Shown here in pieces: positions 49,681 to 58,866 of a DNA stretch of 64,000 nt. The DNA lies in NCBI GenBank assembly GCA_021772075.1, contig JAETNQ010000004.1:39835-103834 (forward strand). The letters are read 5' to 3'. The position numbers and the translations under genes were made by a program. Position 1 is the stretch's first letter; every line of letters starts with the position of its first letter. A model generated the notes under the pieces. That model had not been told where the DNA came from. It did not search any database and saw only the letters and a program-made list of their open reading frames with translations. The stretch is from Lachnospiraceae bacterium (GTDB lineage: Bacteria; Bacillota; Clostridia; Lachnospirales; Lachnospiraceae).

Positions 49681-51177
49681 ATGAAGGAATTAAGGCAGCT
49701 TTTGGAGAAAATAGAGTACCGGTGCATAAAAGGATCCATGGATGTCCGCGTGGATGCGGTGGTATATGATTCGAGGAAGATAACGGAGGGGTGTTTGTTT
49801 CTCTGTATCGCGGGGGCGAATGCGGACGGCCATGATTTTGCCGAAGAGGCGGTGGAAAGAGGGGCGAGAGTCCTGGTGGCGGAGAAGGACATTCCGATGG
49901 AGCGGACGGAAGGCGCGACGGTGATCCGGGTGAAGGATACGCGTTATGCCATGGCATTTATCGCGGCAGCCTGGTTCGGGAATCCGGCGGAAAAGATGAA
50001 AATGATCGGGATAACGGGAACGAAGGGAAAGACGACGACGACTTATCTGGTTAAATCGATTTTGGAGAATTCGGGGCATAAGGTAGGGCTGATCGGGACG
50101 ATAGAGGTAATCATCGGGGAAAAGCGGATCCATGCGGTGAATACGACGCCGGAGTCTTATCTTTTACAGGAATATCTTTGTCAGATGGCGCAGGAAGGCT
50201 GCGATGCGGTGGTGATGGAGGTTTCTTCCCAGGGGCTGAAGCTGCATCGGACGCAGGGATTTGTGTTCGATATCGGTATTTTCACGAATATCGAACCGGA
50301 CCATATCGGACCGAACGAACACGCGGATTTTGAGGAATATCTGCAATGCAAGGGACTGTTATTCCAACAGTGCAGGACAGGAATCGTAAACCGGGATGAC
50401 GCACATTTTCAGAGAGTGATCGAAGGGCATACCTGCGGGATAGAGACTTATGGGTTTGACAGGGAGGCCGACCTGAGGGCGGAGAATCTGCAGCTGGTTA
50501 AGAAGCCGGGAGAATTGGGCGTGCTTTTTGATGTGAAGGGGCTGATGGATTTTCCGGTGGAAGTCGTTACGCCCGGAAGGTTCAGCGTATATAACGCCTT
50601 GACGGCGATTGCCATATGCCGCCATTTCGGAGTGGGGGAGGAACAAATGAAAAAGGCTTTCCTGGGAGCGAAAGTCAAGGGCAGGATTGAAATGGTGAAG
50701 GTATCCGACGATTTTACGCTGATGATTGATTATGCCCATAATGCTATGAGCCTGGAAAGTCTTTTGAGCACGTTGAAGGAATACGAGCCGCGCCGCCTGA
50801 TCTGCCTTTTCGGATGCGGGGGGAACCGGTCCAGGCTGCGGCGGTATGAGATGGGGGAGGTCAGCGGGAAGCTGGCCGACTTGACGATTATTACTTCGGA
50901 TAACCCAAGATTTGAAGAACCCCAGGACATTATTGAGGATATTAAGACCGGAATCGGGAAGACGGGAGGAAAATACGTGGAGATCTGCGACCGCAAAGAA
51001 GCGATCGCCTATGCCATTGACCATGGGGAGCCGGGGGATATTATTGTTCTTGCCGGAAAAGGCCACGAAGATTACCAGGAGATCAAAGGAGTAAAATACC
51101 CGATGGATGAAAGAAACCTGATCCGGGATATCTTAAAGGAGCGGGGATGGAAAGAAAATATGCAGACATTATCATAG
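49681..51177 (+). CDS. murE: UDP-MurNAc-tripeptide ligase, meso-DAP type
   Basis: ATP-dependent ligase (498 aa) adding the third residue to UDP-MurNAc-Ala-Glu in peptidoglycan synthesis. The three domains are all present: N-terminal UDP-binding (VVYDSRKITEGCLFLCIAGA), central ATPase (MIGITGTKGKTTTTYLVKSI; the carbamylated Lys region NRDDAHF) and C-terminal (LFGCGGNRSRLRRYEMGEVS). SDNPRFEEP matches the D-N-P-R motif that selects meso-diaminopimelate over lysine, and GKGHEDYQEI is the family end motif. ATG 49681 (MKELRQLLEK) with GGAGG upstream is the expected start. It is separated from other mur genes, and its 3' end overlaps priA by 31 bp, so it may be a MurE paralogue or simply relocated. 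Confidence 0.93.
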   Translation: MKELRQLLEKIEYRCIKGSMDVRVDAVVYDSRKITEGCLFLCIAGANADGHDFAEEAVERGARVLVAEKDIPMERTEGATVIRVKDTRYAMAFIAAAWFGNPAEKMKMIGITGTKGKTTTTYLVKSILENSGHKVGLIGTIEVIIGEKRIHAVNTTPESYLLQEYLCQMAQEGCDAVVMEVSSQGLKLHRTQGFVFDIGIFTNIEPDHIGPNEHADFEEYLQCKGLLFQQCRTGIVNRDDAHFQRVIEGHTCGIETYGFDREADLRAENLQLVKKPGELGVLFDVKGLMDFPVEVVTPGRFSVYNALTAIAICRHFGVGEEQMKKAFLGAKVKGRIEMVKVSDDFTLMIDYAHNAMSLESLLSTLKEYEPRRLICLFGCGGNRSRLRRYEMGEVSGKLADLTIITSDNPRFEEPQDIIEDIKTGIGKTGGKYVEICDRKEAIAYAIDHGEPGDIIVLAGKGHEDYQEIKGVKYPMDERNLIRDILKERGWKENMQTLS

Positions 51178-53426
51178 ACATTTCCCATGAAAAGCTGGAT
51201 AAAACCTTCCAGTATGTGATTCCGGAGCGGCTGTGGGAAAAAGTGGAGGTCGGAACCTGCGTCTTGGCGCCTTTCGGCAAAGGAAACCGCCTGCGAAAAG
51301 GATATGTTGCGCGGATCGGGGGGCAGGCCGCATACGCGCCGGAAAAGCTGAAAGAGATAGCGGATGTGGAAAGAAATGCCATAAGCGCCGAGGAACGTTA
51401 TATCGCCTTGGCGGCATGGATGAAGGAACAATACGGTTCCACGCTGATAGCAGCTTTGAAAACGGTGCTTCCCATCAAGCAGAAAGTAAGAAAGCTGGAA
51501 AGAAAGAGCTGTAAGCTCTTGCTGGATGCCGGGGAGGCGGAAGAACTGCTGCGAAGCTGCGAAGGGAAACGGCAGACGGCAAAAACAAGGCTGCTGAAAG
51601 AACTGATACAGGCAAGGGAACTGCCCATGCCATGGATTACCGGCAAGCTCCATATATCTTCCCAGACGGTCAAAAGCCTGGAGGGACAGGGGGCGGTAGA
51701 GGTTCTTTCGGAAAGCAGCTACCGGAATCCGGTAAAAATAGCGGACAACGCCACAGATGCGAGGATGGAAGCATATAAAAAGGAAAAATGCCTGAATGAA
51801 GAACAGCGGGCGGCGGCGGATGGGATTTTGGCGGATTTTGATGCGGGCAGGAGAGGCACCTGCCTGATCCACGGAATTACGGGAAGCGGAAAAACAGAAG
51901 TATATTTGGAAATTATAGAGGGAATGATAAAAAGAGGGAAACAGGCGATCGTGCTGATTCCTGAAATTGCCCTGACTTACCAGACGCTGCTGCGTTTTTA
52001 TGCGCGTTTCGGCGACAGGGTGTCGGTGATGAATTCCACGCTGTCACAGGGAGAAAAATACGATCAGTGCGAGCGGGCAAAAAAGGGGGAAATCGATGTG
52101 GTGATCGGTCCCAGGTCCGCATTGTTTACCCCGTTTTCCAGGCTGGGCGTAATCATCATTGATGAAGAGCATGAAGGTACATATAAAAGCGAGTCCATGC
52201 CGAAATACCATGCCAGGGAAACGGCGGAGAAAATCGCGTCCATGCAGGATGCCGCCGTAGTACTTGGTTCCGCGACGCCTTCCCTGGAGGCGTATTACAG
52301 GGCCAAAACCGGAAAGTATAAGCTTTATGAGCTGAAGCAAAGGCAGCCGGGAAGGGAACTGCCGTCGGTCTGCACTGTGGATCTGCGGGAAGAACTGCGG
52401 CAGGGGAACCGGTCGATCTTCAGCAGGAAGCTGCGGGGATTGCTGGAAGAGAGGCTGGAAAAAGGGGAGCAGAGCATTTTGTTTTTGAACCGGAGGGGGT
52501 ATGCGGGATTTGTATCCTGCCGCTCCTGCGGATATGTGATGAAATGCCCCCATTGCGATGTATCGCTGTCCGAGCATGCGGGCGGGAAGCTGGTATGCCA
52601 TTATTGCGGCTATACCAGGCCGGGGGTATCGGGCTGTCCGGCATGCGGTTCGAAATATATTTTAGGTTTCCGGGCGGGAACGCAGCAGATTGAAGAGGCG
52701 GTCCGCAAGGAATTTCCGAAAGCGAGGGTTCTCCGCATGGATGCGGACAGCACGCGCACGAAGGACAGCTATGAAGGGATCCTGAACAGCTTTGCCAATG
52801 GGGAGGCGGATATTCTGCTTGGAACCCAGATGATTGTAAAGGGGCATGATTTCCCGGATGTGACGCTGGTGGGCATACTGGCGGCGGATTTATCCCTTCA
52901 TGTGAACGACTACCGGGCAGGGGAGAGGACGTTCCAGCTCCTGACACAGGCGGCGGGAAGGGCCGGCAGGGGGAAAAAGCCCGGGGAAGTGGTGATACAG
53001 ACTTATGATCCGGGGCATTATAGTATTGTGCATGCGGCGAATCAGGATTATTCAGGATTTTATGAAGAAGAAATCATGTACCGCGAGATGCTTTCCTATC
53101 CGCCGGCGGCACATATGCTTGCGATTCTGGCGGCATCTCCTGTGGAGGAAGAAGGAATGCGGCTGGCGGAAAAGATAGGGGAGCTGCTGAAAGAAAGCGG
53201 AGGCTCCGACGGAAAAGACGCGCTGCGCGTGATCGGGCCGGCGGCTGCTTCCGTAGGGAAGATCCAGGATATTTACCGCTTTATGATTTATGTAAAACAT
53301 GCGGACGGCGGAAAATTGATTGAGGCGAAAAATGCCGTGGAGGCATTTCTGGAAGAACGGCAGGAGAAGGGGGAGGCGGGAAAGGAAACCGTCCAGTTTG
53401 ATTTCGATCCCCTTCGTTCTTATTAA
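51147..53426 (+). CDS. priA: primosomal protein N' (PriA helicase)
   Basis: Superfamily 2 helicase (759 aa) that restarts stalled replication forks. The N-terminal DNA-binding domain begins YADIIIDISHEKLDKTFQYV. Helicase motif I is LIHGITGSGKTEVYLEIIEG, motif II IIDEEHEGTYKS (D-E-E-H) and motif III LGSATPSLEAYY. The zinc-binding domain has eight cysteines (C-R-S-C-G-Y-V-M-K-C-P-H-C and C-H-Y-C-G-Y...C-P-A-C-G). Motif V/VI is TQMIVKGHDFPDVTLVGILA and TQAAGRAGRG. ATG 51147 has AAAGGAGCGGGG just upstream and lies inside the end of murE. The group priA-def-fmt is classic in Firmicutes. Confidence 0.97.
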   Translation: MERKYADIIIDISHEKLDKTFQYVIPERLWEKVEVGTCVLAPFGKGNRLRKGYVARIGGQAAYAPEKLKEIADVERNAISAEERYIALAAWMKEQYGSTLIAALKTVLPIKQKVRKLERKSCKLLLDAGEAEELLRSCEGKRQTAKTRLLKELIQARELPMPWITGKLHISSQTVKSLEGQGAVEVLSESSYRNPVKIADNATDARMEAYKKEKCLNEEQRAAADGILADFDAGRRGTCLIHGITGSGKTEVYLEIIEGMIKRGKQAIVLIPEIALTYQTLLRFYARFGDRVSVMNSTLSQGEKYDQCERAKKGEIDVVIGPRSALFTPFSRLGVIIIDEEHEGTYKSESMPKYHARETAEKIASMQDAAVVLGSATPSLEAYYRAKTGKYKLYELKQRQPGRELPSVCTVDLREELRQGNRSIFSRKLRGLLEERLEKGEQSILFLNRRGYAGFVSCRSCGYVMKCPHCDVSLSEHAGGKLVCHYCGYTRPGVSGCPACGSKYILGFRAGTQQIEEAVRKEFPKARVLRMDADSTRTKDSYEGILNSFANGEADILLGTQMIVKGHDFPDVTLVGILAADLSLHVNDYRAGERTFQLLTQAAGRAGRGKKPGEVVIQTYDPGHYSIVHAANQDYSGFYEEEIMYREMLSYPPAAHMLAILAASPVEEEGMRLAEKIGELLKESGGSDGKDALRVIGPAAASVGKIQDIYRFMIYVKHADGGKLIEAKNAVEAFLEERQEKGEAGKETVQFDFDPLRSY

Positions 53427-53472
53427 TGATGAGAATGTTAAGAAAAGTTAGATAAGAAAGGACAGAACCAAT

Positions 53473-53964
53473 ATGGCGATCAGGAACATAAGAGAAATCG
53501 GAGACGCAGTATTAAATAAGAAATGCAAAGAAGTGAAGGAAGTAACCCCCCGTGTCAAGGAGCTGATCGGGGATATGCTGGAAACTATGTATGAAGCCTG
53601 CGGGGTCGGCCTTGCGGCTCCCCAAGTGGGGGTTCTGAAGCGGATCGTGGTGATCGACGTGACAGGAGAGGATCCTTATGTGATGATCAATCCAAGAATT
53701 CTGGAAATGAGCGGGGAACAGACCGGCCATGAAGGATGCCTGAGCGTACCGGGGAAATCGGGAGTTGTCACCAGGCCGAATTATGTAAAAGCAGTGGCTT
53801 ATAATGAAAATATGGAATTGTACGAAGTGGAGGCGACGGAGCTGCTGGCGAGGGCGATCTGCCATGAACTGGATCATCTGGAAGGAAAGCTTTATGTGGA
53901 TAAAGTGGAAGGCCCGCTCATGAACGTGGAAGACCTTGAGGATGATGAGGAAATAGAAGACTAA
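53473..53964 (+). CDS. def: peptide deformylase
   Basis: Iron/zinc enzyme (163 aa) that removes the formyl group from new polypeptides. The three canonical motifs are intact: GVGLAAPQVG, EGCLSVPG (metal-binding Cys) and ICHELDHLEGKLYVD (H-E-x-x-H). The C-terminus is acidic (NVEDLEDDEEIED). It precedes fmt, which adds the formyl group: the two opposite activities lie side by side as usual. Confidence 0.97.
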   Translation: MAIRNIREIGDAVLNKKCKEVKEVTPRVKELIGDMLETMYEACGVGLAAPQVGVLKRIVVIDVTGEDPYVMINPRILEMSGEQTGHEGCLSVPGKSGVVTRPNYVKAVAYNENMELYEVEATELLARAICHELDHLEGKLYVDKVEGPLMNVEDLEDDEEIED

Positions 53965-53985
53965 GGGAAAGGCAAAGGTATTGGT

Positions 53986-54927
53986 ATGAAACTGGTATTT
54001 ATGGGAACGCCGGATTTTGCGGTAGGGGCGCTGGAGGCTGTCGTGGCGGCCGGGCATGAGGTAGCGGCGGTGGTGACGCAGCCGGATAAGCCAAAGGGAA
54101 GGGGCAAGGAGATGCAGATGACTCCGGTAAAAGCATGCGCCCTCAAGCATGGGATTCCGGTGCTTCAGCCAAAGAAGGTAAGGGAACCGGAAGAGATAGA
54201 GAAACTGGCGCAGTTCGGAGCGGATATTTTCGTGGTAGCCGCGTTCGGTCAGCTGCTGCCGGAGGAAATCTTAAGGCTTCCTAAGTTCGGATGCGTGAAC
54301 ATCCATGCCTCCCTGCTGCCGAAATACAGAGGGGCTGCACCGATCCAGTGGGTGATCCTGAACGGGGAAACGGAAACGGGGATCACGATCATGCAGATGG
54401 ACCGGGGGCTGGATACCGGGGACATGCTGCTGAAAAGGAAGGTTCCGATCGGGGAAAAGGAAACAGGGGAATCCCTGCACGATAAATTGTGCCGGGCGGG
54501 AGCGGAACTGATCGTGGAAGCATTGCCGAAGATTGAGAAGGGGGAGCTGACCCCGGAGAAACAGAGGGAAGAAGAGGCCAGTTATGTAGGGACATTGAAA
54601 AAATCCTTGGGACGGATTGACTGGACGAGGGATGCGGTTTCGATCGACAGACTGGTGCGGGGACTAAATTCATGGCCCAGCGCGTATACTTATTATCATA
54701 AAAAGAGTTTAAAAATTTGGGAAAGCGATCCCGTCAAGGAAAATCCCCGCAGAGGGGAAACAAGGGCGGGAACTGTGGAAAAGGTGGAAAAGGACGCTTT
54801 TTATGTGAGGACGGGGGATGGGCTTTTGAAAGTGACGCAGGTGCAGCTGGAAGGGAAAAAGAGGATGCCGGTGAAAGATTTCCTGTTGGGGTATCCTGTA
54901 GAACCCGGCTTAGCGTTTGAAGATTAG
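53986..54927 (+). CDS. fmt: methionyl-tRNA formyltransferase
   Basis: A 313-residue enzyme transferring formyl from 10-formyl-THF to Met-tRNA for translation initiation. It begins KLVFMGTPDFAVGALEAVV, has the THF-binding segment NIHASLLPKYRGAAPIQWVI (S-L-L-P-x-x-R-G), the tRNA loop region KPKGRGKEMQMTPVK, and the C-terminal domain from about residue 205 (RIDWTRDAVSIDRLVRGLNS WP). AAAGGCAAAGG precedes the ATG. The order priA-def-fmt-Zn peptidase-rsmB-rlmN is typical for Lachnospiraceae. Confidence 0.97.
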   Translation: MKLVFMGTPDFAVGALEAVVAAGHEVAAVVTQPDKPKGRGKEMQMTPVKACALKHGIPVLQPKKVREPEEIEKLAQFGADIFVVAAFGQLLPEEILRLPKFGCVNIHASLLPKYRGAAPIQWVILNGETETGITIMQMDRGLDTGDMLLKRKVPIGEKETGESLHDKLCRAGAELIVEALPKIEKGELTPEKQREEEASYVGTLKKSLGRIDWTRDAVSIDRLVRGLNSWPSAYTYYHKKSLKIWESDPVKENPRRGETRAGTVEKVEKDAFYVRTGDGLLKVTQVQLEGKKRMPVKDFLLGYPVEPGLAFED

Positions 54928-54946
54928 AAAGGGAATGGTTATCGGT

Positions 54947-55654
54947 ATGTATGGATATTATGGTTATTATTTTGACCCTACTTATTTTCTCGTATTATTC
55001 GGGGCAATTTTGTGCATGGCGGCCAGCGGCAGCCTGAACAGCACCTACAGCAAGTATGCCAGAGTGCGCAGCATGAGCGGAATAACGGGGGCGGAAGCGG
55101 CGGCCAGGATTTTAAATTATGCGGGGATTCACGATGTAAGGATCGAACATATCGGCGGGAAGCTGACGGATCATTACGATCCGAAGAACAAGGTGCTGCG
55201 CCTTTCGGACAGCACATACCAGTCCAGTTCGGTAGCGGCCATCGGCGTGGCGGCCCATGAATGCGGACATGCCGTGCAGCACCAGAAGGGATATGTCCCG
55301 CTGAAGATCAGAAGCGCTTTGGTTCCGGCGGCCAATATCGGTTCCCGGATAGGAATTCCGATGATTCTGCTGGGCGTATTGCTGGGACTCAGCCATACGC
55401 TGGTGCAGGTAGGGATATGGGTTTTTTCGTTGTCCGTCCTGTTCCAGGTCGTTACGCTGCCGGTGGAATTCAACGCTTCTTCCAGAGCCTTGGTTATGCT
55501 GCAGGATTATGGCATTACAGGCGGGGAGGAGACGGGATACTGCAGGAAAGTGCTGCGGGCGGCGGCCCTCACGTATGTGGCAGGGGCGGCGGCTTCGATC
55601 CTGCAGCTGCTGCGGCTTGTGCTGTTATTTGGAAACAGAAAGCAGGACGATTAA
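54947..55654 (+). CDS. membrane zinc metallopeptidase, YugP-like
   Basis: Zn_peptidase_2 family protein (235 aa). After a Tyr/Gly-rich start (MYGYYGYYFDPTYFLVLFGA) comes the first membrane helix. The zinc motif AAHECGHAVQH (H-E-x-x-H) lies near residue 105. Helices follow (IPMILLGVLLGLSHTLVQVG; VFSLSVLFQVVTLPVEF) and a last one near the C-terminus; PVEFNASSRAL supplies the third zinc-ligand region. ATG 54947 gives the family start; ATG 54935 is also possible. The substrate is unknown; the gene is conserved between fmt and rsmB in this group. Confidence 0.9.
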   Translation: MYGYYGYYFDPTYFLVLFGAILCMAASGSLNSTYSKYARVRSMSGITGAEAAARILNYAGIHDVRIEHIGGKLTDHYDPKNKVLRLSDSTYQSSSVAAIGVAAHECGHAVQHQKGYVPLKIRSALVPAANIGSRIGIPMILLGVLLGLSHTLVQVGIWVFSLSVLFQVVTLPVEFNASSRALVMLQDYGITGGEETGYCRKVLRAAALTYVAGAAASILQLLRLVLLFGNRKQDD

Positions 55655-55672
55655 ATGTTCCGGAGGAATGAA

Positions 55673-57055
55673 ATGAATACAAGGGAATTGGTCTTGGATA
55701 TGCTGCTGGAGATGGAAAGGGAGAGGGTCTACAGCAATCTTTTGATTCGGAGGGCGCTGGATAAATACGACGGCCTCCCGGTGAAAGATAAGGCGTTTGT
55801 AAAGCGCGTGGCGGAAGGAACGCTGGAGCGGCGGATACAGATCGATTATATGATCGATCAGTTTTCCAGGACGCCGGTAAAAAAGATGAAGCCTTTGATC
55901 CGCAATCTGTTGAGAATGAGCGTGTATCAGATGCTTTTTATGGATGCGGTTCCGGATTCCGCGGTGTGCAACGAGGCGGTGAAACTGGCGGAGAAGAGGA
56001 AGTTCCAGGCGTTAAAGGGGTTTGTAAATGGAATATTGCGCCATATAGCGAGGGAGAAGGATATTATTTTATCCGGCGGCGGGGAAAAAGAGTTTTATCC
56101 TGACAGGGAGAAGGCTCCCCTTGCTTACTTGTCCGTCCTTTACTCGATGCCGGAATGCCTGGCGGCCATGTGGCTGGAAGAATATGGGATGGAACGGACG
56201 GAGAAGATGCTCCGGGCTATGCTGGAAGTACGTCCCGTTATGATAAGGATGAAAGAGTCGCTGACGGAAGAAGAAAAGAAAGGACTCCTCCGGGATATGG
56301 AGAAGGCCGGGATCAGAGCGGAGCAGCACCCTTATTTGCCCTATGCTTATTCCTTGGAACATGTGGAGGGCGTCAGGAATATTCCCGGGTTTGACGAAGG
56401 AGCTTTTACGGTGCAGGATGTCAGCTCCATGCTTTGCATAGAATGCGCGGGCATCAAAGAAGGAAGTTTTGTCGTGGATGTCTGTGCCGCGCCGGGAGGA
56501 AAAAGCACCCATGGGGCAGAAAAAGCAGGAAAAAAAGGCAGGGTAGTGGCCAGGGACATTTCGGAGGAGAAGGTGGATCTGATCCTGGAGAATGCCGAAA
56601 GAATGCACTTGGAGAATATAAAGGCAGAGGTTTTTGATGCTGCGGCATATGATAAAGAACTGGAAGGAAAAGCGGATATCGTTCTGGCAGATGTTCCCTG
56701 TTCCGGTCTTGGGGTTCTTGGCAGGAAAAGGGATATCAAATACCATATGACGGAAGAGATGCTGGAAGAACTGCCCGGAATACAAAAGAAAATATTGGAG
56801 AAGGCACAGCATTATGTGAAGCCGGGGGGGACGCTGGTTTATAGCACATGTACCATACGCAGGGAAGAGAATGAGGAAAATGTCCGGTGGTTTTTGGAGC
56901 ATTTTCCGTTTACGGCGGAGGATATAAGCGGAAGCCTTGCGAATGTCCCGCAGGCCGAAACGGCGGCAGACGGATATTTGCAGCTGCTTCCGGGAGTACA
57001 TAGCGCGGACGGTTTTTTCATCGCGGTTTTCCGCAGGAAAGGAAATGTGTGTTAG
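55673..57055 (+). CDS. rsmB: 16S rRNA m5C967 methyltransferase
   Basis: RsmB/Sun (460 aa), an S-adenosylmethionine-dependent enzyme methylating cytosine 967 of 16S rRNA. The N-terminal NusB-like RNA-binding domain (about 1-140) has DKAFVKRVAEGTLERRIQID and AVKLAEKRKFQALKGFVNGI. The catalytic domain has VDVCAAPGGKSTHGAEKAGK (SAM site), VLADVPCSGLGVLGRKRDIK (P-C catalytic Cys) and YSTCTIRREENEENV (T-C second Cys). ATG 55673 has GGAGG upstream; the ATG at 55655 has none. Its end is overlapped by rlmN. Confidence 0.96.
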   Translation: MNTRELVLDMLLEMERERVYSNLLIRRALDKYDGLPVKDKAFVKRVAEGTLERRIQIDYMIDQFSRTPVKKMKPLIRNLLRMSVYQMLFMDAVPDSAVCNEAVKLAEKRKFQALKGFVNGILRHIAREKDIILSGGGEKEFYPDREKAPLAYLSVLYSMPECLAAMWLEEYGMERTEKMLRAMLEVRPVMIRMKESLTEEEKKGLLRDMEKAGIRAEQHPYLPYAYSLEHVEGVRNIPGFDEGAFTVQDVSSMLCIECAGIKEGSFVVDVCAAPGGKSTHGAEKAGKKGRVVARDISEEKVDLILENAERMHLENIKAEVFDAAAYDKELEGKADIVLADVPCSGLGVLGRKRDIKYHMTEEMLEELPGIQKKILEKAQHYVKPGGTLVYSTCTIRREENEENVRWFLEHFPFTAEDISGSLANVPQAETAADGYLQLLPGVHSADGFFIAVFRRKGNVC

Positions 57056-58097
57056 GATGGGAAATACAAAAGCGGATATCAAATCAATGGATCTGGAAGA
57101 ACTAAAGAGCGAGATGCAGGCGGCCGGGGAAAAAGCTTTCCGGGCAAAGCAGCTTTATGAGTGGATGCACCAAAAGCTGGCGAGGGATTTTGATGAAATG
57201 AGCAATATCCCGAAAGCATTGAGGGAAAAATGCCGGGAGGATTATTCTTATACCGCCTTGGAGCCTGTGCGGATACAGGAATCTGCGGCGGATGGAACGA
57301 AGAAATTTTTGTTCCGGCTGGCGGATGGGAATATGGTGGAAAGCGTCTGGATGAAGTATAAGCATGGGAATTCGGTCTGTATTTCTTCCCAGGTAGGCTG
57401 CCGCATGGGCTGCCGCTTCTGTGCTTCCGCGCTGGACGGCTTGGTCAGGCCGCTCCTTCCTGCGGAAATGCTCGACCAGGTTTACGCCGTTACGCTTCTG
57501 ACAAAGGAAAGAGTTTCTAATGTGGTAGTGATGGGAACGGGGGAACCCTTGGATAATTACGATCATCTGTTAAAATTTATCCGGCTTTTAACGGATGAAA
57601 ACGGGCTGCATGTCAGCCAGAGGAATGTGACGGTATCTACTTGCGGCTTAGCTCCCCAGATGAGGAGGCTGGCAGAGGAAGAACTCCAGATCACGCTGGC
57701 TCTTTCCTTACATGCGGCAAACGATAAAAAGAGGCGGGAATTAATGCCCATAGCGAAAAAATACAGGCTGGATGAATTGATGGATGCCAGCGCATACTAT
57801 TTTGCAAGAACGGGCAGACGGATCACTTTTGAATATAGTCTGATCAGCGGCGTCAACGATTCGCAGACAGACGCGGGAGAACTGGCAGAACTGGTCAGGG
57901 GTTTGAACTGCCATATCAATTTAATTCCCGTAAATCCTGTAAAAGAGCGGGATTTTACATCTGCCTCCCCGCAAAAAGCGGCGGCATTTAAAAATAAGCT
58001 TGAAAAAAATGGAATAAATGTTACTATAAGAAGGGAAATGGGGAGAGATATTGATGGAGCGTGCGGGCAGCTCAGGCGCAGGGAGCTTCATCGGTAA
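57045..58097 (+). CDS. rlmN: 23S rRNA A2503 / tRNA A37 C2-methyltransferase
   Basis: Radical-SAM dual-specificity RNA methyltransferase. It has the N-terminal block DIKSMDLEELKSEMQAAGEK, the cluster motif GCRMGCRFCAS (C-x3-C-x2-C), GTGEPLDNYDH, STCGLAPQMRRL and LALSLHAANDKKRRELMPIA, plus the C-terminal catalytic Cys in DGACGQLR. ATG 57045 is chosen for its AGGAAAGG and overlaps rsmB by 11 bp; ATG 57057 (MGNTKADIKSM) is also plausible. It is the normal RlmN, not the resistance enzyme Cfr, because the RlmN N-terminal and MPIAKKY features are present. The PP2C phosphatase follows. Confidence 0.95.
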   Translation: MCVRMGNTKADIKSMDLEELKSEMQAAGEKAFRAKQLYEWMHQKLARDFDEMSNIPKALREKCREDYSYTALEPVRIQESAADGTKKFLFRLADGNMVESVWMKYKHGNSVCISSQVGCRMGCRFCASALDGLVRPLLPAEMLDQVYAVTLLTKERVSNVVVMGTGEPLDNYDHLLKFIRLLTDENGLHVSQRNVTVSTCGLAPQMRRLAEEELQITLALSLHAANDKKRRELMPIAKKYRLDELMDASAYYFARTGRRITFEYSLISGVNDSQTDAGELAELVRGLNCHINLIPVNPVKERDFTSASPQKAAAFKNKLEKNGINVTIRREMGRDIDGACGQLRRRELHR

Positions 58098-58113
58098 TGC
58101 AGGAGGTTTCGTT

Positions 58114-58866
58114 GTGTTAAAGACATTTTCCATTACGGATATTGGGAAAAGGAGAAAACTAAATCAGGATTATGTGTTTGTATCGGATAAGCCTTTGGGC
58201 AACCTTCCGAATTTATTTATTGTGGCCGACGGAATGGGCGGGCATAATGCGGGGGATTATGCGTCCAAATGCGCGGTGGAGACGATAAAGGAAGAGGTTG
58301 AGCGATCCCTGGAAAAAAATCCGGTGAAAATATTGGGAAAGGCAATGGAAGCCGCTAACAGCTATGTCAGGCGGAAAGCAATGGAAGAAACGGACCTGAG
58401 GGGCATGGGAACTACGTTGGTGGCAGCCACCTGCCTGCAAGGCAGATATTTACAAGTTGCCAATGTGGGCGACAGCAGGCTGTATGTGGTGAATGACGAG
58501 AAGATAGAGCAGATTACGAGGGATCATTCCCTGGTAGAAGAAATGGTGCGCAGAGGCGGCATTGACAGGGAGTCGGCAAGAGTTCATCCGGATAAGAATA
58601 TTATTACCAGGGCGATCGGCGCAGAGGATACTGTGGTGGCTGACTTTTTTGATGTGGAACTGAAGCCGGGCGATACCGTGCTGATGTGTTCCGACGGTCT
58701 GACGAATATGCTCGAGGACAGAGAGATCCATATGATAGTGAGCAGCCAGGAAAGCGTGGAAGAAAAAGCGGAGGAATTGGTGAAGGCAGCCAATCATAAC
58801 GGCGGCAGGGATAATATTGCAGTAATTCTTATCGAGCCGTTTGCAGACGAGGTGGAAAATGATTAA
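58114..58866 (+). CDS. prpC: PP2C-type Ser/Thr phosphatase partner of the PASTA kinase
   Basis: Stp1/PrpC family phosphatase (250 aa) reversing kinase action. I choose GTG 58114 with AGGAGG 7 bp upstream, giving the standard N-terminus LKTFSITDIGKRRKLNQDYV. PPM motifs: NQDYVF, IVADGMGGHNAGDYAS (metal Asp and Gly-Gly), RGMGTTLVAA, VANVGDSRLYVV, ITRDHSLVEEMVRRG, VLMCSDGLTNML and GGRDNIAVILI. It overlaps the kinase gene by 8 bp, so the pair is coupled. Together with the kinase it is expected to control cell-wall metabolism and growth. Confidence 0.95.
   Translation: MLKTFSITDIGKRRKLNQDYVFVSDKPLGNLPNLFIVADGMGGHNAGDYASKCAVETIKEEVERSLEKNPVKILGKAMEAANSYVRRKAMEETDLRGMGTTLVAATCLQGRYLQVANVGDSRLYVVNDEKIEQITRDHSLVEEMVRRGGIDRESARVHPDKNIITRAIGAEDTVVADFFDVELKPGDTVLMCSDGLTNMLEDREIHMIVSSQESVEEKAEELVKAANHNGGRDNIAVILIEPFADEVEND

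Noticed and set aside
57045..58097. Cfr-type resistance methyltransferase
   Set aside because: N-terminal and internal motifs and the rsmB-rlmN-prpC context fit housekeeping RlmN.
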